From Aureimonas sp. OT7 (GTDB taxonomy: Bacteria; Pseudomonadota; Alphaproteobacteria; Rhizobiales; Rhizobiaceae), in NCBI RefSeq assembly GCF_014844055.1, contig NZ_CP062167.1, forward strand, positions 3,571,501 through 3,635,500: a stretch of DNA of 64,000 bases, written 5' to 3'. The stretch's first letter is position 1. Every line of letters starts with the position of its first letter. The notes beneath the pieces were generated by a model. The model saw only the letters and a program-made list of their open reading frames with translations, did not search any database and had not been told where the DNA came from. This document shows, one piece after another, positions 44,731 to 54,250 of the stretch. The position numbers were made by a program, and so were the translations under genes.

Positions 44731-45915
44731 ATGAATCGCATGGTCAACGATCTCGGATCGCGCATCGAATCCCTCGTTGCCGAAGACGAGGCGCGGCTGA
44801 TCGCCATCCGGCGCGATCTGCATGCCCATCCGGAAACGGGTTTCGACACGGTGCGCACGGCATCGATCGTGGCGGACGAACTGCGTGCGCTGGGCCTCAA
44901 CCCGCAAACGGGCGTCGGCCAGACCGGGGTCGTGGCCGAAATCTCCGGCGGGCGGCCGGGCCCGGTCCTGGTGCTGCGCGCCGACATGGATGCGCTGCCC
45001 ATCCTTGAGGAAACCGGGCTGCCCTTCGCCAGCTCGGTGCCGGGCAGGATGCATGCCTGCGGGCACGATCTGCACACGGCAACGCTGCTCGGCACCGCCC
45101 GCGTCCTGCGCGACATCGCGCCCGGCCTCGCCGGCACGGTCCGGCTGATGTTCCAGCCGGCGGAAGAGACCCCCGTCAGCGGTGCGGCGGCGATGATCCG
45201 CGATGGCGTGCTGGACGGAGCGGACATGGCGCTCGGCTTCCACAACTATCCGGAGGTGCCCGTCGGCCGCTTCTGTTACGTCCACGGGGTGGCGAACGGT
45301 TCGTCCGACGATTTCGACATCGTTCTGCAGGGTCGGTCCGGCCATGCCGCAAGCCCGCACCAGACCAGCGATCCGATTATCGCGGCGGCAATGCTCGTGC
45401 TGCAGATCCAGACCATCGTTTCACGCGAGGTCGATCCGATGCTGCCGGCGGTTGTCACCGTAGGGGCGCTGCAGGCCGGCGATACCCATAACATCATCCC
45501 CGAACGCGCGGTTCTACGTGGCACGGCCCGGACACAATCCGCCGCGGCGCGCGCAACCATCGAGGCGGCCCTGCGCCGGCTGTGTACCGGAATCGAGGCT
45601 TCCATGCGGGTACATGCGACGCTGGACTGGCAGCCCGGCACGCCCTGCCTCACCAGCGACGCCGGCATCCTGGCGGCAACGGTCGGCGCGGTGGAAGCCC
45701 ATTACGGCGCGGTCGCCGACGAAAAGCCGGCCGACCTCGGCGCCGAGGACTTCGCCTTCGTTTCGCAGATCGTGCCGACCTTCCAGCTCGGCATCGGCTC
45801 CGGCCAGCCCGGCCGCCAGGACAGGCTGCACAATGCCGACTACCAGCCCGACGAGGGCTGCATCCGCCATGGGGTCGTCGCGCTGTCGCTGGCGGCGGCC
45901 CGGCTGCTTTCGTGA
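44731..45915 (+). CDS. M20 family amidohydrolase (hippurate hydrolase/N-acyl amino acid type)
   Basis: The 394-residue zinc/manganese hydrolase has metal ligands visible in MHACGHDLHTATLLG, in the catalytic Glu pair FQPAEETPVSGA, and in a C-terminal LGAEDFAFVSQ. The dimerisation domain lies around residues 190-310 (GRSGHAASPHQTSDPI). It removes an acyl group from amino acids or similar amides; the exact substrate is unknown. GGAAGGAG precedes the ATG. The XRE-cupin regulator starts 13 bp later and may control it. Confidence 0.9.
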   Translation: MNRMVNDLGSRIESLVAEDEARLIAIRRDLHAHPETGFDTVRTASIVADELRALGLNPQTGVGQTGVVAEISGGRPGPVLVLRADMDALPILEETGLPFASSVPGRMHACGHDLHTATLLGTARVLRDIAPGLAGTVRLMFQPAEETPVSGAAAMIRDGVLDGADMALGFHNYPEVPVGRFCYVHGVANGSSDDFDIVLQGRSGHAASPHQTSDPIIAAAMLVLQIQTIVSREVDPMLPAVVTVGALQAGDTHNIIPERAVLRGTARTQSAAARATIEAALRRLCTGIEASMRVHATLDWQPGTPCLTSDAGILAATVGAVEAHYGAVADEKPADLGAEDFAFVSQIVPTFQLGIGSGQPGRQDRLHNADYQPDEGCIRHGVVALSLAAARLLS

Positions 45916-45928
45916 TCGGGCGGTGACC

Positions 45929-46492
45929 ATGGAAACACCCCGCATCGGCCCGATCCTCCAGCGCGAACGCAAGGCGCGCCGCTTGTCGCTGGAGCAGTTG
46001 TCGGCACTCTCGGGCGTGTCCCGCTCCATGCTGTCGCAGATCGAACGCGGCAGTGCCAACCCCACCTTCGCCGTCCTCTGGAGCCTGACACGCGCGCTCA
46101 AGATCGACTTTTCCGATCTCGTCGGGGGGGCGCGCGCCGCGCCGGTGGAAGAGCCGGCCGTCGAGCTGGTGTCCGCCTTCAACACGCCCGAAATCCGCAG
46201 CCCGGACGGTTCATGCCGGCTGCGCATCCTGAGCCCGCCACGCCTGGCCGGCCTGACCGAATGGTACGAGGTGGAGATCGCGCCGCGCGGGCGGCTGGAC
46301 AGTGCGCCGCACGCACCCGGCGCATTCGAACATCTCACCGCGCTCACCGACGGTCTCAGCGTCACCAGCGGCGGTGTCACCCGCCTGTTGGCGTCGGGCG
46401 AAACCGCCCGCTACAAGGCCGACATCCCGCATGCCATCGACAATCTGTCCGATACCCCGGCGCGCGCATTGATGGTGCTGCATTACGGCTAG
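45929..46492 (+). CDS. XRE-family regulator with C-terminal cupin
   Basis: The 187-residue regulator has an N-terminal Cro/CI-type helix-turn-helix (SLEQLSALSGVSRSMLSQIE, about 20-70) and a small C-terminal cupin (about 110-180) that probably senses a metabolite. Regulators of this layout often control amino-acid or amine use. It sits between an M20 hydrolase and kbl-tdh, so either could be a target. A pair of ATTTCCRATAT repeats before kbl is a candidate operator. Confidence 0.88.
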   Translation: METPRIGPILQRERKARRLSLEQLSALSGVSRSMLSQIERGSANPTFAVLWSLTRALKIDFSDLVGGARAAPVEEPAVELVSAFNTPEIRSPDGSCRLRILSPPRLAGLTEWYEVEIAPRGRLDSAPHAPGAFEHLTALTDGLSVTSGGVTRLLASGETARYKADIPHAIDNLSDTPARALMVLHYG

Positions 46493-46527
46493 GGTGCATG
46501 TGAATTCAACCGATGCTGCCTTGTGAT

Positions 46528-46557
46528 ATTTCCGATATACTGTAATTTCCAATATCG
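46528..46557 (+). promoter_or_regulatory. Repeats before kbl: ATTTCCGATAT and ATTTCCAATAT
   Basis: Two near-identical 11-mers (46528-46538, 46545-46555) are offset by 17 bp in an AT-rich gap. CGATAT (46533-46538) and ATATCG (46552-46557) also form an inverted repeat. It could be the operator of the adjacent XRE-cupin regulator or the kbl promoter region. Confidence 0.4.
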
Positions 46558-46579
46558 TGGAATTCTAGGAGAAGCGATC

Positions 46580-47782
46580 ATGGCAACCGGCTTCGAAGAC
46601 CATCTGAAGGCAACGCTCGCCGGAATCGAGGCCGATGGCCTGACCAAGCGCGAGCGCCTGATCGCCGGCCCGCAAGGCGGACGCATCACCATCGAGGGCA
46701 AGGATGGCCCCCGCTCGGTCATCAATCTCTGCGCCAACAACTATCTGGGCCTCGCCGACCACCCGGACGTCATCGCCGCCGCCCATGCGGGGCTGGACGC
46801 GTTCGGCTTCGGCATGGCCTCGGTCCGGTTCATCTGCGGCGCGCAGGCCCTGCACCGTGAGCTGGAGCGATCCATCGCCCGGTATCTCGGCAAGGACGAC
46901 GCCATCCTGTTCGCCGCCTGCTTCGATGCCAATGGCGGCGTGTTCGAGCCGCTCCTCGGCGCCGAGGACGCGATCATCTCGGATTCGCTCAATCACGCCT
47001 CCATCATCGACGGCGTCCGCCTGTGCAAGGCGGCGCGTTATCGCTTTGCCAACGGCGACATGGACGAGCTCGAAACGCGCCTCAAGGAGGCCGACGCCGC
47101 CGGCGCGCGCTTCAAGCTCATCGTCACCGACGGCGTCTTCTCCATGGACGGCTATGTGGCCGACCTGCCGTCGATCTGCGCCCTTGCCCAACGGTACGAC
47201 GCCCTGGTGATGGTGGATGACTGCCATGCCACCGGCCATCTCGGTGACGAGGGACGCGGCACGCCGACATTGACGGGTGTCGGCGACAAGGTGGACATCA
47301 TCACCGGCACCCTCGGCAAAAGCCTTGGCGGTGCAATGGGCGGGTTCGTCGCGGCCTCGCAACCGGTGATCGACCTCTTGCGCCAGCGGGCCCGCCCCTA
47401 TCTGTTTTCCAACAGCCTCGCACCGTCCGTCGCGGCGGGCTCCCTGAAGGCGCTCGAGATCGCGCAACAGGCGGACGACCGGCGGGCGCTGCTGAGCCGG
47501 CATACAGAACGGTTCCGCAACGGCCTGGCCGAGGCCGGCTTCGAGCTTCTGCCCGGCTCGACGCCCATCATACCGGTCATGCTGCACGACGCCCGCAAGG
47601 CACAGGACATGGCAGTCGCCCTCGACGCGCGCGGCGTCTACGTTGCCGGCTTCTTCTTTCCCGTCGTGCCCAAGGGCAAGGCGCGCATCCGCACCCAGAT
47701 GTCGGCGGCGCTGACGCCGGACGACGTCTCATTCGCCATCGACGCATTCAAGGATGCCGGCAAGTCGCTCGGCATCATCTGA
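46580..47782 (+). CDS. kbl: Glycine C-acetyltransferase (2-amino-3-ketobutyrate CoA ligase)
   Basis: The 400-residue PLP enzyme of the alpha-oxoamine synthase family cleaves 2-amino-3-ketobutyrate with CoA to glycine and acetyl-CoA, the second step of threonine breakdown. Motifs are [25 protein letters not shown] (PLP contacts) and [14 protein letters not shown] with the PLP Lys. ATG 46580 follows AGGAG by eight bases; an ATG at 46523 has no ribosome site. tdh follows in the same operon. Confidence 0.95.
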   Translation: MATGFEDHLKATLAGIEADGLTKRERLIAGPQGGRITIEGKDGPRSVINLCANNYLGLADHPDVIAAAHAGLDAFGFGMASVRFICGAQALHRELERSIARYLGKDDAILFAACFDANGGVFEPLLGAEDAIISDSLNHASIIDGVRLCKAARYRFANGDMDELETRLKEADAAGARFKLIVTDGVFSMDGYVADLPSICALAQRYDALVMVDDCHATGHLGDEGRGTPTLTGVGDKVDIITGTLGKSLGGAMGGFVAASQPVIDLLRQRARPYLFSNSLAPSVAAGSLKALEIAQQADDRRALLSRHTERFRNGLAEAGFELLPGSTPIIPVMLHDARKAQDMAVALDARGVYVAGFFFPVVPKGKARIRTQMSAALTPDDVSFAIDAFKDAGKSLGII

Positions 47783-47792
47783 GGTATCACCC

Positions 47793-48824
47793 ATGAAAGC
47801 CCTCGTGAAATCCCGGCCCGAGCCGGGCCTTTGGCTGGAAGAGCAGCCGGTGCCGACCATCGGCGCCGACGAAGTCCTGATCAAGGTCAACAAGACCGGG
47901 ATCTGCGGCACCGACATCCACATCTACGCATGGGACGACTGGGCCAGCCGCACGGTGCCGGTGCCCATGGTGGTCGGCCACGAATATGCCGGCGAGATCG
48001 TCGAGACGGGCGCCTCCGTCCGCAGCCTCAGGGTCGGGCAACGCGTTTCCGGCGAGGGACACGTCATCGGCATGCAAAGCCGGGCGGCCCGTGGCGGCCG
48101 GTTCCACCTCGATCCCGAAACACGCGGCATCGGCGTGAACATTCCCGGCGCCTTCGCGCAATATCTCAAGCTGCCGGCCTTCAACGTGGTGCCGCTTCCC
48201 GACGATATCGACGACGAGCTGGGCGCGATTCTCGATCCGCTCGGCAACGCGGTGCATACGGCCCTCTCCTTCGACCTCGTCGGCGAGGACGTGCTCATTA
48301 CCGGCGCCGGCCCGATCGGGATCATGAGCGCGGCGGTGGCCCGCCATGTCGGCGCGCGCCACGTCGTGATCACGGACGTCAATCCGGCGCGGCTGGAACT
48401 GGCCGGACGCGTCGCCGACGTGACGCCGGTCAATGTGGCGGAAGAGGACCTGCGCTCGGTCAAGTCGCGGCTGGGCCTCAAGGAGGGGTTCGACGTGGGA
48501 CTGGAGATGAGCGGCTCGCCCGCCGCCTTCGAGCAGATGGTCGACCAGCTCTTGATGGGCGGCAAGATCGCGATGCTCGGCATTCCGCCCCGCCCCGCCC
48601 CGGTGGACTGGACCAAGATCGTCTTCAAGATGCTGACGATCAAAGGCGTTTACGGCCGCGAGATGTTCGAGACGTGGCACAAGATGCTGGCCATGCTGCA
48701 AAGCGGCCTCGATGTGCGGGGCGTCATCACCCATCGCATGGATGTCGCCGACTACCGGGCGGCCTTCGACACCATGATGAAGGGCGAAAGCGGCAAGATC
48801 GTCCTGGACTGGACCAGGGCCTGA
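47793..48824 (+). CDS. tdh: L-threonine 3-dehydrogenase
   Basis: The 343-residue zinc-dependent alcohol dehydrogenase oxidises threonine to 2-amino-3-ketobutyrate. Catalytic-zinc residues are present: Cys38 in GICGTD and His63-Glu64 in GHEY. The NAD fold has GAGPIGIM. Strikingly, the four structural-zinc cysteines of the family (93, 96, 99, 107 in E. coli numbering) are Gly, Ser, Ala and Asp here ([20 protein letters not shown]). The protein is otherwise very like Tdh and pairs with kbl, ten bases upstream. GAGG precedes the ATG. Confidence 0.94.
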   Translation: MKALVKSRPEPGLWLEEQPVPTIGADEVLIKVNKTGICGTDIHIYAWDDWASRTVPVPMVVGHEYAGEIVETGASVRSLRVGQRVSGEGHVIGMQSRAARGGRFHLDPETRGIGVNIPGAFAQYLKLPAFNVVPLPDDIDDELGAILDPLGNAVHTALSFDLVGEDVLITGAGPIGIMSAAVARHVGARHVVITDVNPARLELAGRVADVTPVNVAEEDLRSVKSRLGLKEGFDVGLEMSGSPAAFEQMVDQLLMGGKIAMLGIPPRPAPVDWTKIVFKMLTIKGVYGREMFETWHKMLAMLQSGLDVRGVITHRMDVADYRAAFDTMMKGESGKIVLDWTRA

Positions 48825-48844
48825 CGCTCCGGTCCCGCTGACAG

Positions 48845-48865
48845 TGCAGCGGCCTCGCCGCTGCA
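48845..48865. terminator. Hairpin between convergent tdh and nadC
   Basis: TGCAGCGGC-CTC-GCCGCTGCA is a perfect 9-bp stem located 20 bases after the tdh stop and ~70 bases after the nadC stop on the other strand. There is no clear U-run on either strand, so it may be a weak bidirectional terminator. Confidence 0.5.
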
Positions 48866-48934
48866 ATCACCGGGGGCGTCCGCATGGCCACGCAGGCAAG
48901 CGCGGCCGTGCACCCTCCATTGGCGGTCCATCGC

Positions 48935-49783
48935 TCAATCCAGATGGTCGAAGCCGATGTCCAGGATCGCGGCCGAATGGGTGATCCATCCGCATGAGAT
49001 CAGGTCCACCCCGCTGGCCGCGATGGCGCCGGCGGTTTCCGGCGTGATCCGCCCCGACGCTTCGCTGATCGCGCGCCCCGCAATAATCTCGACGCCTTCC
49101 GCCAGCATCTCCGGGCCCATATTGTCCAGAAGCACCGCGTCGACCCCGATCTCCATGGCCTCGCGGAGCTGATCGAGGCTGTCGACCTCGAGTTCGATCT
49201 TCACCATATGGCCGGCATGGTCGTGGGCGCGCTGCAAGGCCGGGCGGATGCCACCCGCGATGGCTACGTGATTGTCCTTGATGAGGATCGCATCATCGAG
49301 GCCGAAGCGGTGGTTGCCGCCGCCGCCGGCGCGCACCGCGTATTTCTCCAGCGCGCGCAGGCCGGGCGTCGTCTTGCGGGTGCAGACGATGCTGGCGCGG
49401 TATCCCCTGACGGCTTCCACCAGCCCGGCCGTCGCCGTCGCAATCCCGGACAGGCGGCACAGGAGGTTCAGTGCCGTCCGCTCGGCCGTCAGCAGGCCAC
49501 GCGTCGGCCCGTGCAGCGTCGCGATCGCCTCGCCTGCCCGCACACGCGCGCCATCCGGCCGATGCACCGTCATCTCGATCTCCGGGTCCATGAGCCGGAA
49601 GGCGATGCGGGCAAGGTCGAGCCCGGCCACGACGCCGTCCTGCCGCGCGCCCAGGGCAAGGCGCGAACGGTGATCGGGCGGCACGATGGCGTCGGTGGTG
49701 ATGTCGCCGGCGCGTCCGAGGTCTTCCAGCAGCGTGGCGCGCACCACCGGTTCCAGCATGATGTCGGGCAAGGGTGTCAGCAT
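48935..49783 (-). CDS. nadC: Nicotinate-nucleotide pyrophosphorylase (quinolinate phosphoribosyltransferase)
   Basis: NadC (282 aa) converts quinolinate and PRPP to nicotinate mononucleotide. It shows EDLGRAGDITTDAI at the N-terminus, RKTTPGLRALEKYAV and GGGGNHRFGLDDAILIKDNH at the active site, and VLLDNMGPE. Length is normal. It is the last gene of nadABC, 16 bp after nadB, and converges on tdh. Confidence 0.96.
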   Translation of the reverse strand: MLTPLPDIMLEPVVRATLLEDLGRAGDITTDAIVPPDHRSRLALGARQDGVVAGLDLARIAFRLMDPEIEMTVHRPDGARVRAGEAIATLHGPTRGLLTAERTALNLLCRLSGIATATAGLVEAVRGYRASIVCTRKTTPGLRALEKYAVRAGGGGNHRFGLDDAILIKDNHVAIAGGIRPALQRAHDHAGHMVKIELEVDSLDQLREAMEIGVDAVLLDNMGPEMLAEGVEIIAGRAISEASGRITPETAGAIAASGVDLISCGWITHSAAILDIGFDHLD

Positions 49784-49799
49784 GGTCTCTACGGCGTTG

Positions 49800-51299
49800 T
49801 CAGGCGGTCAGGAGGAGCGGCCGGGCGACATGCTCCGCCGCTGTGCGGATGGCTGAAATGCCGAGGCACGTATGACGCGCCTCGGCGACGGGTGCCGGAT
49901 AGTCCGAACGCCAGTGCGCGCCACGGCTTTCGCGGCGGCCGAATGCCGCAACGGCCATGGCGAGGCCGACAAGAGCGGGATCGCTGGTTTCGACGAGCGG
50001 CAGCAATTGGGTGACGGCGCGCGTCAGCCCGGCTTCGTCGCGGATGAGGGCAAGGTCGCGCCCCACGATCCGGCGCACCTGTTCCAGCGCGGCGTCTCCG
50101 GTGTCCACGGCTGGCGCGGCGTCACCGGCCGGACCGCGGGCCGGCGCGCCGGCAACGCTGTCGGCAACGCGCGGCGCCATGACTGCCGCTTCCAGCAGCG
50201 AATTGCTGGCCAGCCGGTTGGCGCCGTGGAGCCCGGTCGAGGCCACCTCGCCCACCGCCCACAGACCCGGAACCGTCGTCCGGCCGGACAGGTCCGTGAG
50301 GAGACCGCCCATATGGTAATGCACGGCCGGGCGAACCGGGATCGGATCGCGCGAGGGGTCGATCGCGAAGGTGCTGCAGATCGCGGCGATGGCCGGGAAA
50401 CGTTCCGCGAAAGACCCGTTGCAGAGCCCGCGCGCATCCAGATACACCTTTCGTCCACATGCGATCTCGGCATGGATGGCGCGCGCCACGACGTCGCGCG
50501 GGGCAAGTTCGGCCCCCGGCACATCGGCCATGAAGCGCCGCCCGCCCCCATCCACGAGGATGGCGCCCTCGCCGCGCACGGCTTCCGAAATCAGCGGCAG
50601 CGGAAAGCGTCCACAATCGAGCGCGGTCGGATGAAACTGCACGAACTCCGGGTCCTGGATCTGCGCACCGGCCCTAAGGCCGAGGGCAAGCCCGCCACCA
50701 GTGCTTGCCGCCGGGTTGGTCGTCGCCAGGAACAGCCCGCCGACGCCCCCCGTCGCCAGCACGATGCGTGCCGTCGGCACGAATGTATCGTCAAGCCAGA
50801 GGCCCGCGATCCGCCCGTCTTGTGTCCGCAGCTGCCGCACCCGGCAACCTTCGGCAAGGCGGATATGCGGTGCTTGCCGTACGGCCCCGGCGAGCGCGCG
50901 GTGGATTTCCGCGCCCGTGCCGTCACCGAAGGCATGCACGATGCGCCGCCGCGCGTGGGCGGCCTCCAGGCCCAGCGCCGGCGCACCGTCCGCGTCGCGG
51001 TCGAAGCGAACGCCGAAGCCTGCAAGACGCTCGATGGCCGCCGCCGCGCCCGCGAGAATTGCTCCGGCGGCATCGACATCCACCAGGCCGTCGCCCGCCG
51101 CGAGCGTATCGGCCAGATGCACCGTGGCGTCGTCGCCGGCACCGATGGCCGCGGCGACACCGCCCTGCGCCAGGCCGGTGGACGACTGCGCGGCCTTCAG
51201 CGACGGGCATACGAGGATGCAGGGCTCGGCCAGCGACAGCGCCGTCAGCATGCCGGCAAGCCCTGCCCCGACGATCACGACAGGCTGTCGGGCCGTCAT
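49800..51299 (-). CDS. nadB: L-aspartate oxidase
   Basis: NadB (499 aa) is an FAD flavoprotein that oxidises aspartate to iminoaspartate for quinolinate synthesis. The FAD site is [11 protein letters not shown] at the N-terminus, with [15 protein letters not shown] and [14 protein letters not shown], family hallmarks. ATG 51299 overlaps the nadA stop by four bases. The protein is slightly shorter than E. coli NadB (540) because the C-terminal helical domain is compact. Confidence 0.95.
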   Translation of the reverse strand: MTARQPVVIVGAGLAGMLTALSLAEPCILVCPSLKAAQSSTGLAQGGVAAAIGAGDDATVHLADTLAAGDGLVDVDAAGAILAGAAAAIERLAGFGVRFDRDADGAPALGLEAAHARRRIVHAFGDGTGAEIHRALAGAVRQAPHIRLAEGCRVRQLRTQDGRIAGLWLDDTFVPTARIVLATGGVGGLFLATTNPAASTGGGLALGLRAGAQIQDPEFVQFHPTALDCGRFPLPLISEAVRGEGAILVDGGGRRFMADVPGAELAPRDVVARAIHAEIACGRKVYLDARGLCNGSFAERFPAIAAICSTFAIDPSRDPIPVRPAVHYHMGGLLTDLSGRTTVPGLWAVGEVASTGLHGANRLASNSLLEAAVMAPRVADSVAGAPARGPAGDAAPAVDTGDAALEQVRRIVGRDLALIRDEAGLTRAVTQLLPLVETSDPALVGLAMAVAAFGRRESRGAHWRSDYPAPVAEARHTCLGISAIRTAAEHVARPLLLTA

Positions 51300-52291
51300 A
51301 TCGCCAGCATCCGCTCGACGGCCAGGCGGGCCCGGTCGGCCACCGCCGGGTCCACCGTCACTTCGTGACGCCCGAACTCCAGCGCCTCCCGGATATTGCC
51401 CAGCGTGATCCGCTTCATGTGGGGGCAAAGGTTGCACGGACGGATGAAGTCCACCTTGGGATGGTGCACGGCGATATTGTCGCTCATCGAGCATTCGGTC
51501 AGAAGCACCACGCGCGCCGGCTGCCTCTTTTCCACGTAATCCGACAGCATGGCCGTCGAGCCGGAGAAATCCGCCGCTTCGACTACTTCGGGCGGGCATT
51601 CCGGATGGGCCAGCACGATCACGCCGGGATGGCTGGCCCGCAATTCGGCGATATCGCCGGGCGTGAACTGCTCGTGCACCTCGCAATGTCCCGCCCAGGT
51701 GATCATCTCCACATGGGTCTCGCGCGCGATGTTCCGGGCCAGATATTCGTCGGGCAGCATGATGACCCGTGGCACCCCGAGCGACTCGACCACCTTGCGG
51801 GCATTGCCCGAGGTGCAGCAGATGTCGGACTCTGCCTTCACGTCGGCGCTGGTGTTGACATAGGTCACCACCGGCACGCCCGGATAACGCTGCCGCAGCA
51901 GGCGGATATCCGCCGCCGTGATGCTGTCGGCCAGCGAGCAGCCCGCGCCCATGTCCGGGATCAGGACCGTCTTGCCTGGGTTCAGCAGTTTCGCGGTTTC
52001 CGCCATGAAGTGGACGCCGGCCAGAACGATGATGTCGGCATCCACGTTCATCGCCTCGCGCGCCAGAGCCAGGCTGTCGCCCACGACGTCTGCCACGCAG
52101 TGGAAGATTTCCGGCGATTGGTAGTTGTGCGCCAGGATGATGGCGTTCTTCTCGCGCTTCAACCGCAGGATGGCGTCCACGTCGCCGGCCATGGCTGGCC
52201 ATTCGATCCTTGGGATCACGCGGGACACGCGGTCGTAGAGCGGCGCGGTGCGTTCGAGGACATCTGCGTTCATGGCCATAATAATGCTCAT
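51296..52291 (-). CDS. nadA: Quinolinate synthase
   Basis: NadA (331 aa) condenses iminoaspartate and dihydroxyacetone phosphate to quinolinate using a [4Fe-4S] cluster. It shows [32 protein letters not shown] and [14 protein letters not shown]; the Cys in GAGCSL and CNLC regions include cluster ligands. The start is uncertain: ATG 52291, 52279 and 52273 are in frame, none with a good ribosome site, and 52291 lies inside a predicted operator, so a shorter product or a leaderless message is likely. Confidence 0.93.
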   Translation of the reverse strand: MSIIMAMNADVLERTAPLYDRVSRVIPRIEWPAMAGDVDAILRLKREKNAIILAHNYQSPEIFHCVADVVGDSLALAREAMNVDADIIVLAGVHFMAETAKLLNPGKTVLIPDMGAGCSLADSITAADIRLLRQRYPGVPVVTYVNTSADVKAESDICCTSGNARKVVESLGVPRVIMLPDEYLARNIARETHVEMITWAGHCEVHEQFTPGDIAELRASHPGVIVLAHPECPPEVVEAADFSGSTAMLSDYVEKRQPARVVLLTECSMSDNIAVHHPKVDFIRPCNLCPHMKRITLGNIREALEFGRHEVTVDPAVADRARLAVERMLAI

Positions 52292-52328
52292 AGTGAGTAT
52301 ATATTGGCCATATGCTTACTATGAGTAT
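52284..52328 (-). promoter_or_regulatory. Two operators for the NAD regulator overlapping the nadA start
   Basis: ATGCTCATAGTGAGTAT (52284-52300) and ATGCTTACTATGAGTAT (52312-52328) match at 13 of 17 positions and are 28 bp apart. Each is an imperfect dyad of the form ATRCTYA-N3-TGAGTAT. CTCATAGT (52287-52294) and ACTATGAG (52318-52325) also form one perfect inverted repeat. They fill the 45-bp gap between the regulator gene and nadA. Confidence 0.8.
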
Positions 52329-52336
52329 AAGCGTTG

Positions 52337-53263
52337 TCAAGAGCGCGTGAGCGGCAGCTTCGTTCCCACGGCATCGCGTTCGGCAACCACGGCACGGCGA
52401 AACCGGAACAGTTTTGCCGGCCGGCCACCCGTATCGCCCGCCATCGCGCCGGTTTCCTCGACCAGTTCCTGCTGCTCGATCAGCCGGCGAAAATTCTGCT
52501 TGTGCACCAGCCGTCCCGACAGGGCTTCAACGCTGCGCTGCAACTGCAGAAGCGTGAAGTCCGGCGGCATCAGCTCGAAAACCACCGGGCGGTATTTGAT
52601 CTTGGCGCGCAGCCGCGCAATGCCCGTCGCCAGGATGCGCCGATGGTCGGCAGCCATGGCGCAGCCGGTCGGCAAGTCCGATGTCCGGTTTTCGCCCCGG
52701 TCCCGCCACGCCTCGTCCACGAGGCCCGCTTCATAGAGAAGTTCGTAGCGCTGCAGGGTCAGTTCCTCGTTCCAGGCCTGCCCTTCCATGGCGAAGGCCG
52801 TTGCCGCGCGCTGGCGAAAGGCGTCGTTGCCCTGTGTATCTGCCAGGGCATGCCGGATACGGGCAAGGATCGCCGGCACACCGGTTCTATGATCCTCCCA
52901 CGGAAAGTACCGATACCAGTCCGTCCAGCCGGCGCCGCCGTCCAGCGTCGTGGTGCCCTGTCGCGTGAGGCCCAGATAGCTGATCGATATGACCCGGCCG
53001 CCTGCCACGTCGCGATCGCGGTCGGCGAACGTGTAGAGCTGTTCGAGATAGCCCAGCGGATGGTGGGTCTGCTCTTCCACCCAGGCGCGCAGGCCAAGCT
53101 GTAGCGAGCGGTGCCCCGATTCGAATGGGCCGGATGGCAGGGACCGGCCGTCATCCGTCGTCAGGACGGCCGGCGCGCCATCGGTGACCGCGGCCAGCAC
53201 GGCGATCAGATCCGCGGTTACGGCGTTGGACGCGGCCAGGACTGGCGATTCGGGCATGCGCAT
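52337..53263 (-). CDS. nadQ: NAD biosynthesis regulator with Nudix-like sensor domain (NadQ/NrtR type)
   Basis: The 308-residue regulator has an N-terminal Nudix-like domain (about 1-170: GLRAWVEEQTHHPLGYLEQL, DRDVAGGRVISISYLGLTR) and a C-terminal winged-helix part (PPDFTLLQLQRSVEALSGRL, LVHKQNFRRLIEQQ). This pattern fits the alphaproteobacterial NAD regulators found next to nadABC. The Nudix box lacks the complete catalytic motif, consistent with a sensing role. ATG 53263 (MRMPESPVL) is preferred over 53323. It lies immediately upstream of nadABC on the same strand with paired operators in the gap. Confidence 0.85.
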   Translation of the reverse strand: MRMPESPVLAASNAVTADLIAVLAAVTDGAPAVLTTDDGRSLPSGPFESGHRSLQLGLRAWVEEQTHHPLGYLEQLYTFADRDRDVAGGRVISISYLGLTRQGTTTLDGGAGWTDWYRYFPWEDHRTGVPAILARIRHALADTQGNDAFRQRAATAFAMEGQAWNEELTLQRYELLYEAGLVDEAWRDRGENRTSDLPTGCAMAADHRRILATGIARLRAKIKYRPVVFELMPPDFTLLQLQRSVEALSGRLVHKQNFRRLIEQQELVEETGAMAGDTGGRPAKLFRFRRAVVAERDAVGTKLPLTRS

Positions 53264-53361
53264 TCCGTCTGTGAACAGTGCCGCCTGACATAGCGCACAA
53301 GCGTTGCCGAATGAACCGGCCATTGCGCTGCGACGGCGACCGGAGCATACAGGAAGAAAAA

Positions 53362-53375
53362 TGGCAGCGCTGCCA
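53362..53375. promoter_or_regulatory. LacI-type operator TGGCAGCGCTGCCA upstream of the gluconate dehydrogenase gene
   Basis: This is a perfect 14-bp palindrome with a central CG, 30 bp before the SDR start. It fits the general pattern of LacI-family operators (TGGNANCGNTNCCA). No LacI-family gene is in the window, so control would be by a distant regulator. Confidence 0.6.
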
Positions 53376-53404
53376 AAACAGAATCAGTCCCTGGGAGTTT
53401 TCCA

Positions 53405-54172
53405 ATGTCCTTGTCCCTGTTCGACCTTGCGGGCCGCCGTGCCCTGATTACCGGCTCAAGCCAGGGCATAGGCCTGGCATTGGCAGAGGGCCTTGCGGCC
53501 GCCGGCGCGGCGATCGTGCTCAACGGGCGCGATGCGGCCCGTGTCGAGGCGGCGGCGCAGGCCATGCGCGGGCGCGGGTTCCGCGCCACGGCGGCCGCCT
53601 TCGACGTCACCGACGCAGCCGCGGTGCAAGCCGGCGTCGACCGGATCGAGGCGGAGACCGGCCCCATCGACATCCTCGTCAACAATGCCGGTATCCAGCG
53701 CCGCGCGCCGCTGGAGGATTTCGCGGTCGACACCTGGCGCGAGATCGTCAGCGCCAATCTGGACAGCGTCTTCTTCGTAGGGCAGGCGGTGGCCCGCCAC
53801 ATGATCGCGCGCAAACGCGGCAAGATCATCAATATCGCCAGCCTGCAAAGCGAGGCGGCCCGCTATTCGATCGCACCGTACACGGCGACGAAGGGCGCGG
53901 TGAAGAACCTGACCAAGGGCATGTGCACGGATTGGGCGCGGCACGGACTTCAGGTCAATGCGATCGGCCCCGGCTATTTCGATACGCCGCTGAACAAGGC
54001 CCTGGTGGACGATCCGAAATTCGACGCCTGGCTCCGCGCCCGTACCCCCGCCGGCCGGTGGGGAGACGTGAAGGAGTTGCAGGGCGCGGCCATCTTCCTG
54101 GCTTCGTCCGCCTCCGATTTCGTCAACGGGCAGACCATCTATGTGGACGGCGGCGTACTGGCGACGCTGTGA
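53405..54172 (+). CDS. Gluconate 5-dehydrogenase-like short-chain dehydrogenase
   Basis: The 255-residue classical SDR has cofactor motif TGSSQGIG, NNAG in ILVNNAGIQ, a catalytic Ser in NIASLQSE and YTATKGAVKNLTK (YxxxK). The sequence LFDLAGRRALITGSSQGIGL is typical of gluconate 5-dehydrogenase (Gno/IdnO), which interconverts gluconate and 5-ketogluconate. Weak ribosome site CTGGGAG. A LacI-type operator upstream fits carbohydrate-responsive control. Confidence 0.85.
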   Translation: MSLSLFDLAGRRALITGSSQGIGLALAEGLAAAGAAIVLNGRDAARVEAAAQAMRGRGFRATAAAFDVTDAAAVQAGVDRIEAETGPIDILVNNAGIQRRAPLEDFAVDTWREIVSANLDSVFFVGQAVARHMIARKRGKIINIASLQSEAARYSIAPYTATKGAVKNLTKGMCTDWARHGLQVNAIGPGYFDTPLNKALVDDPKFDAWLRARTPAGRWGDVKELQGAAIFLASSASDFVNGQTIYVDGGVLATL

Positions 54173-54250
54173 CGGGCGCCGCCCCGCCGTGGAGTTGAAG
54201 TCGGCACGCCATATTGTGTAGGAGAAGGCTCCAGTTTACGGGGGGCGCTC

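Noticed and set aside
51300-52340. Extension of nadB upstream to 52340
   Set aside because: The extra 347 codons are the shadow of nadA in another frame; the FAD motif begins right after ATG 51299.
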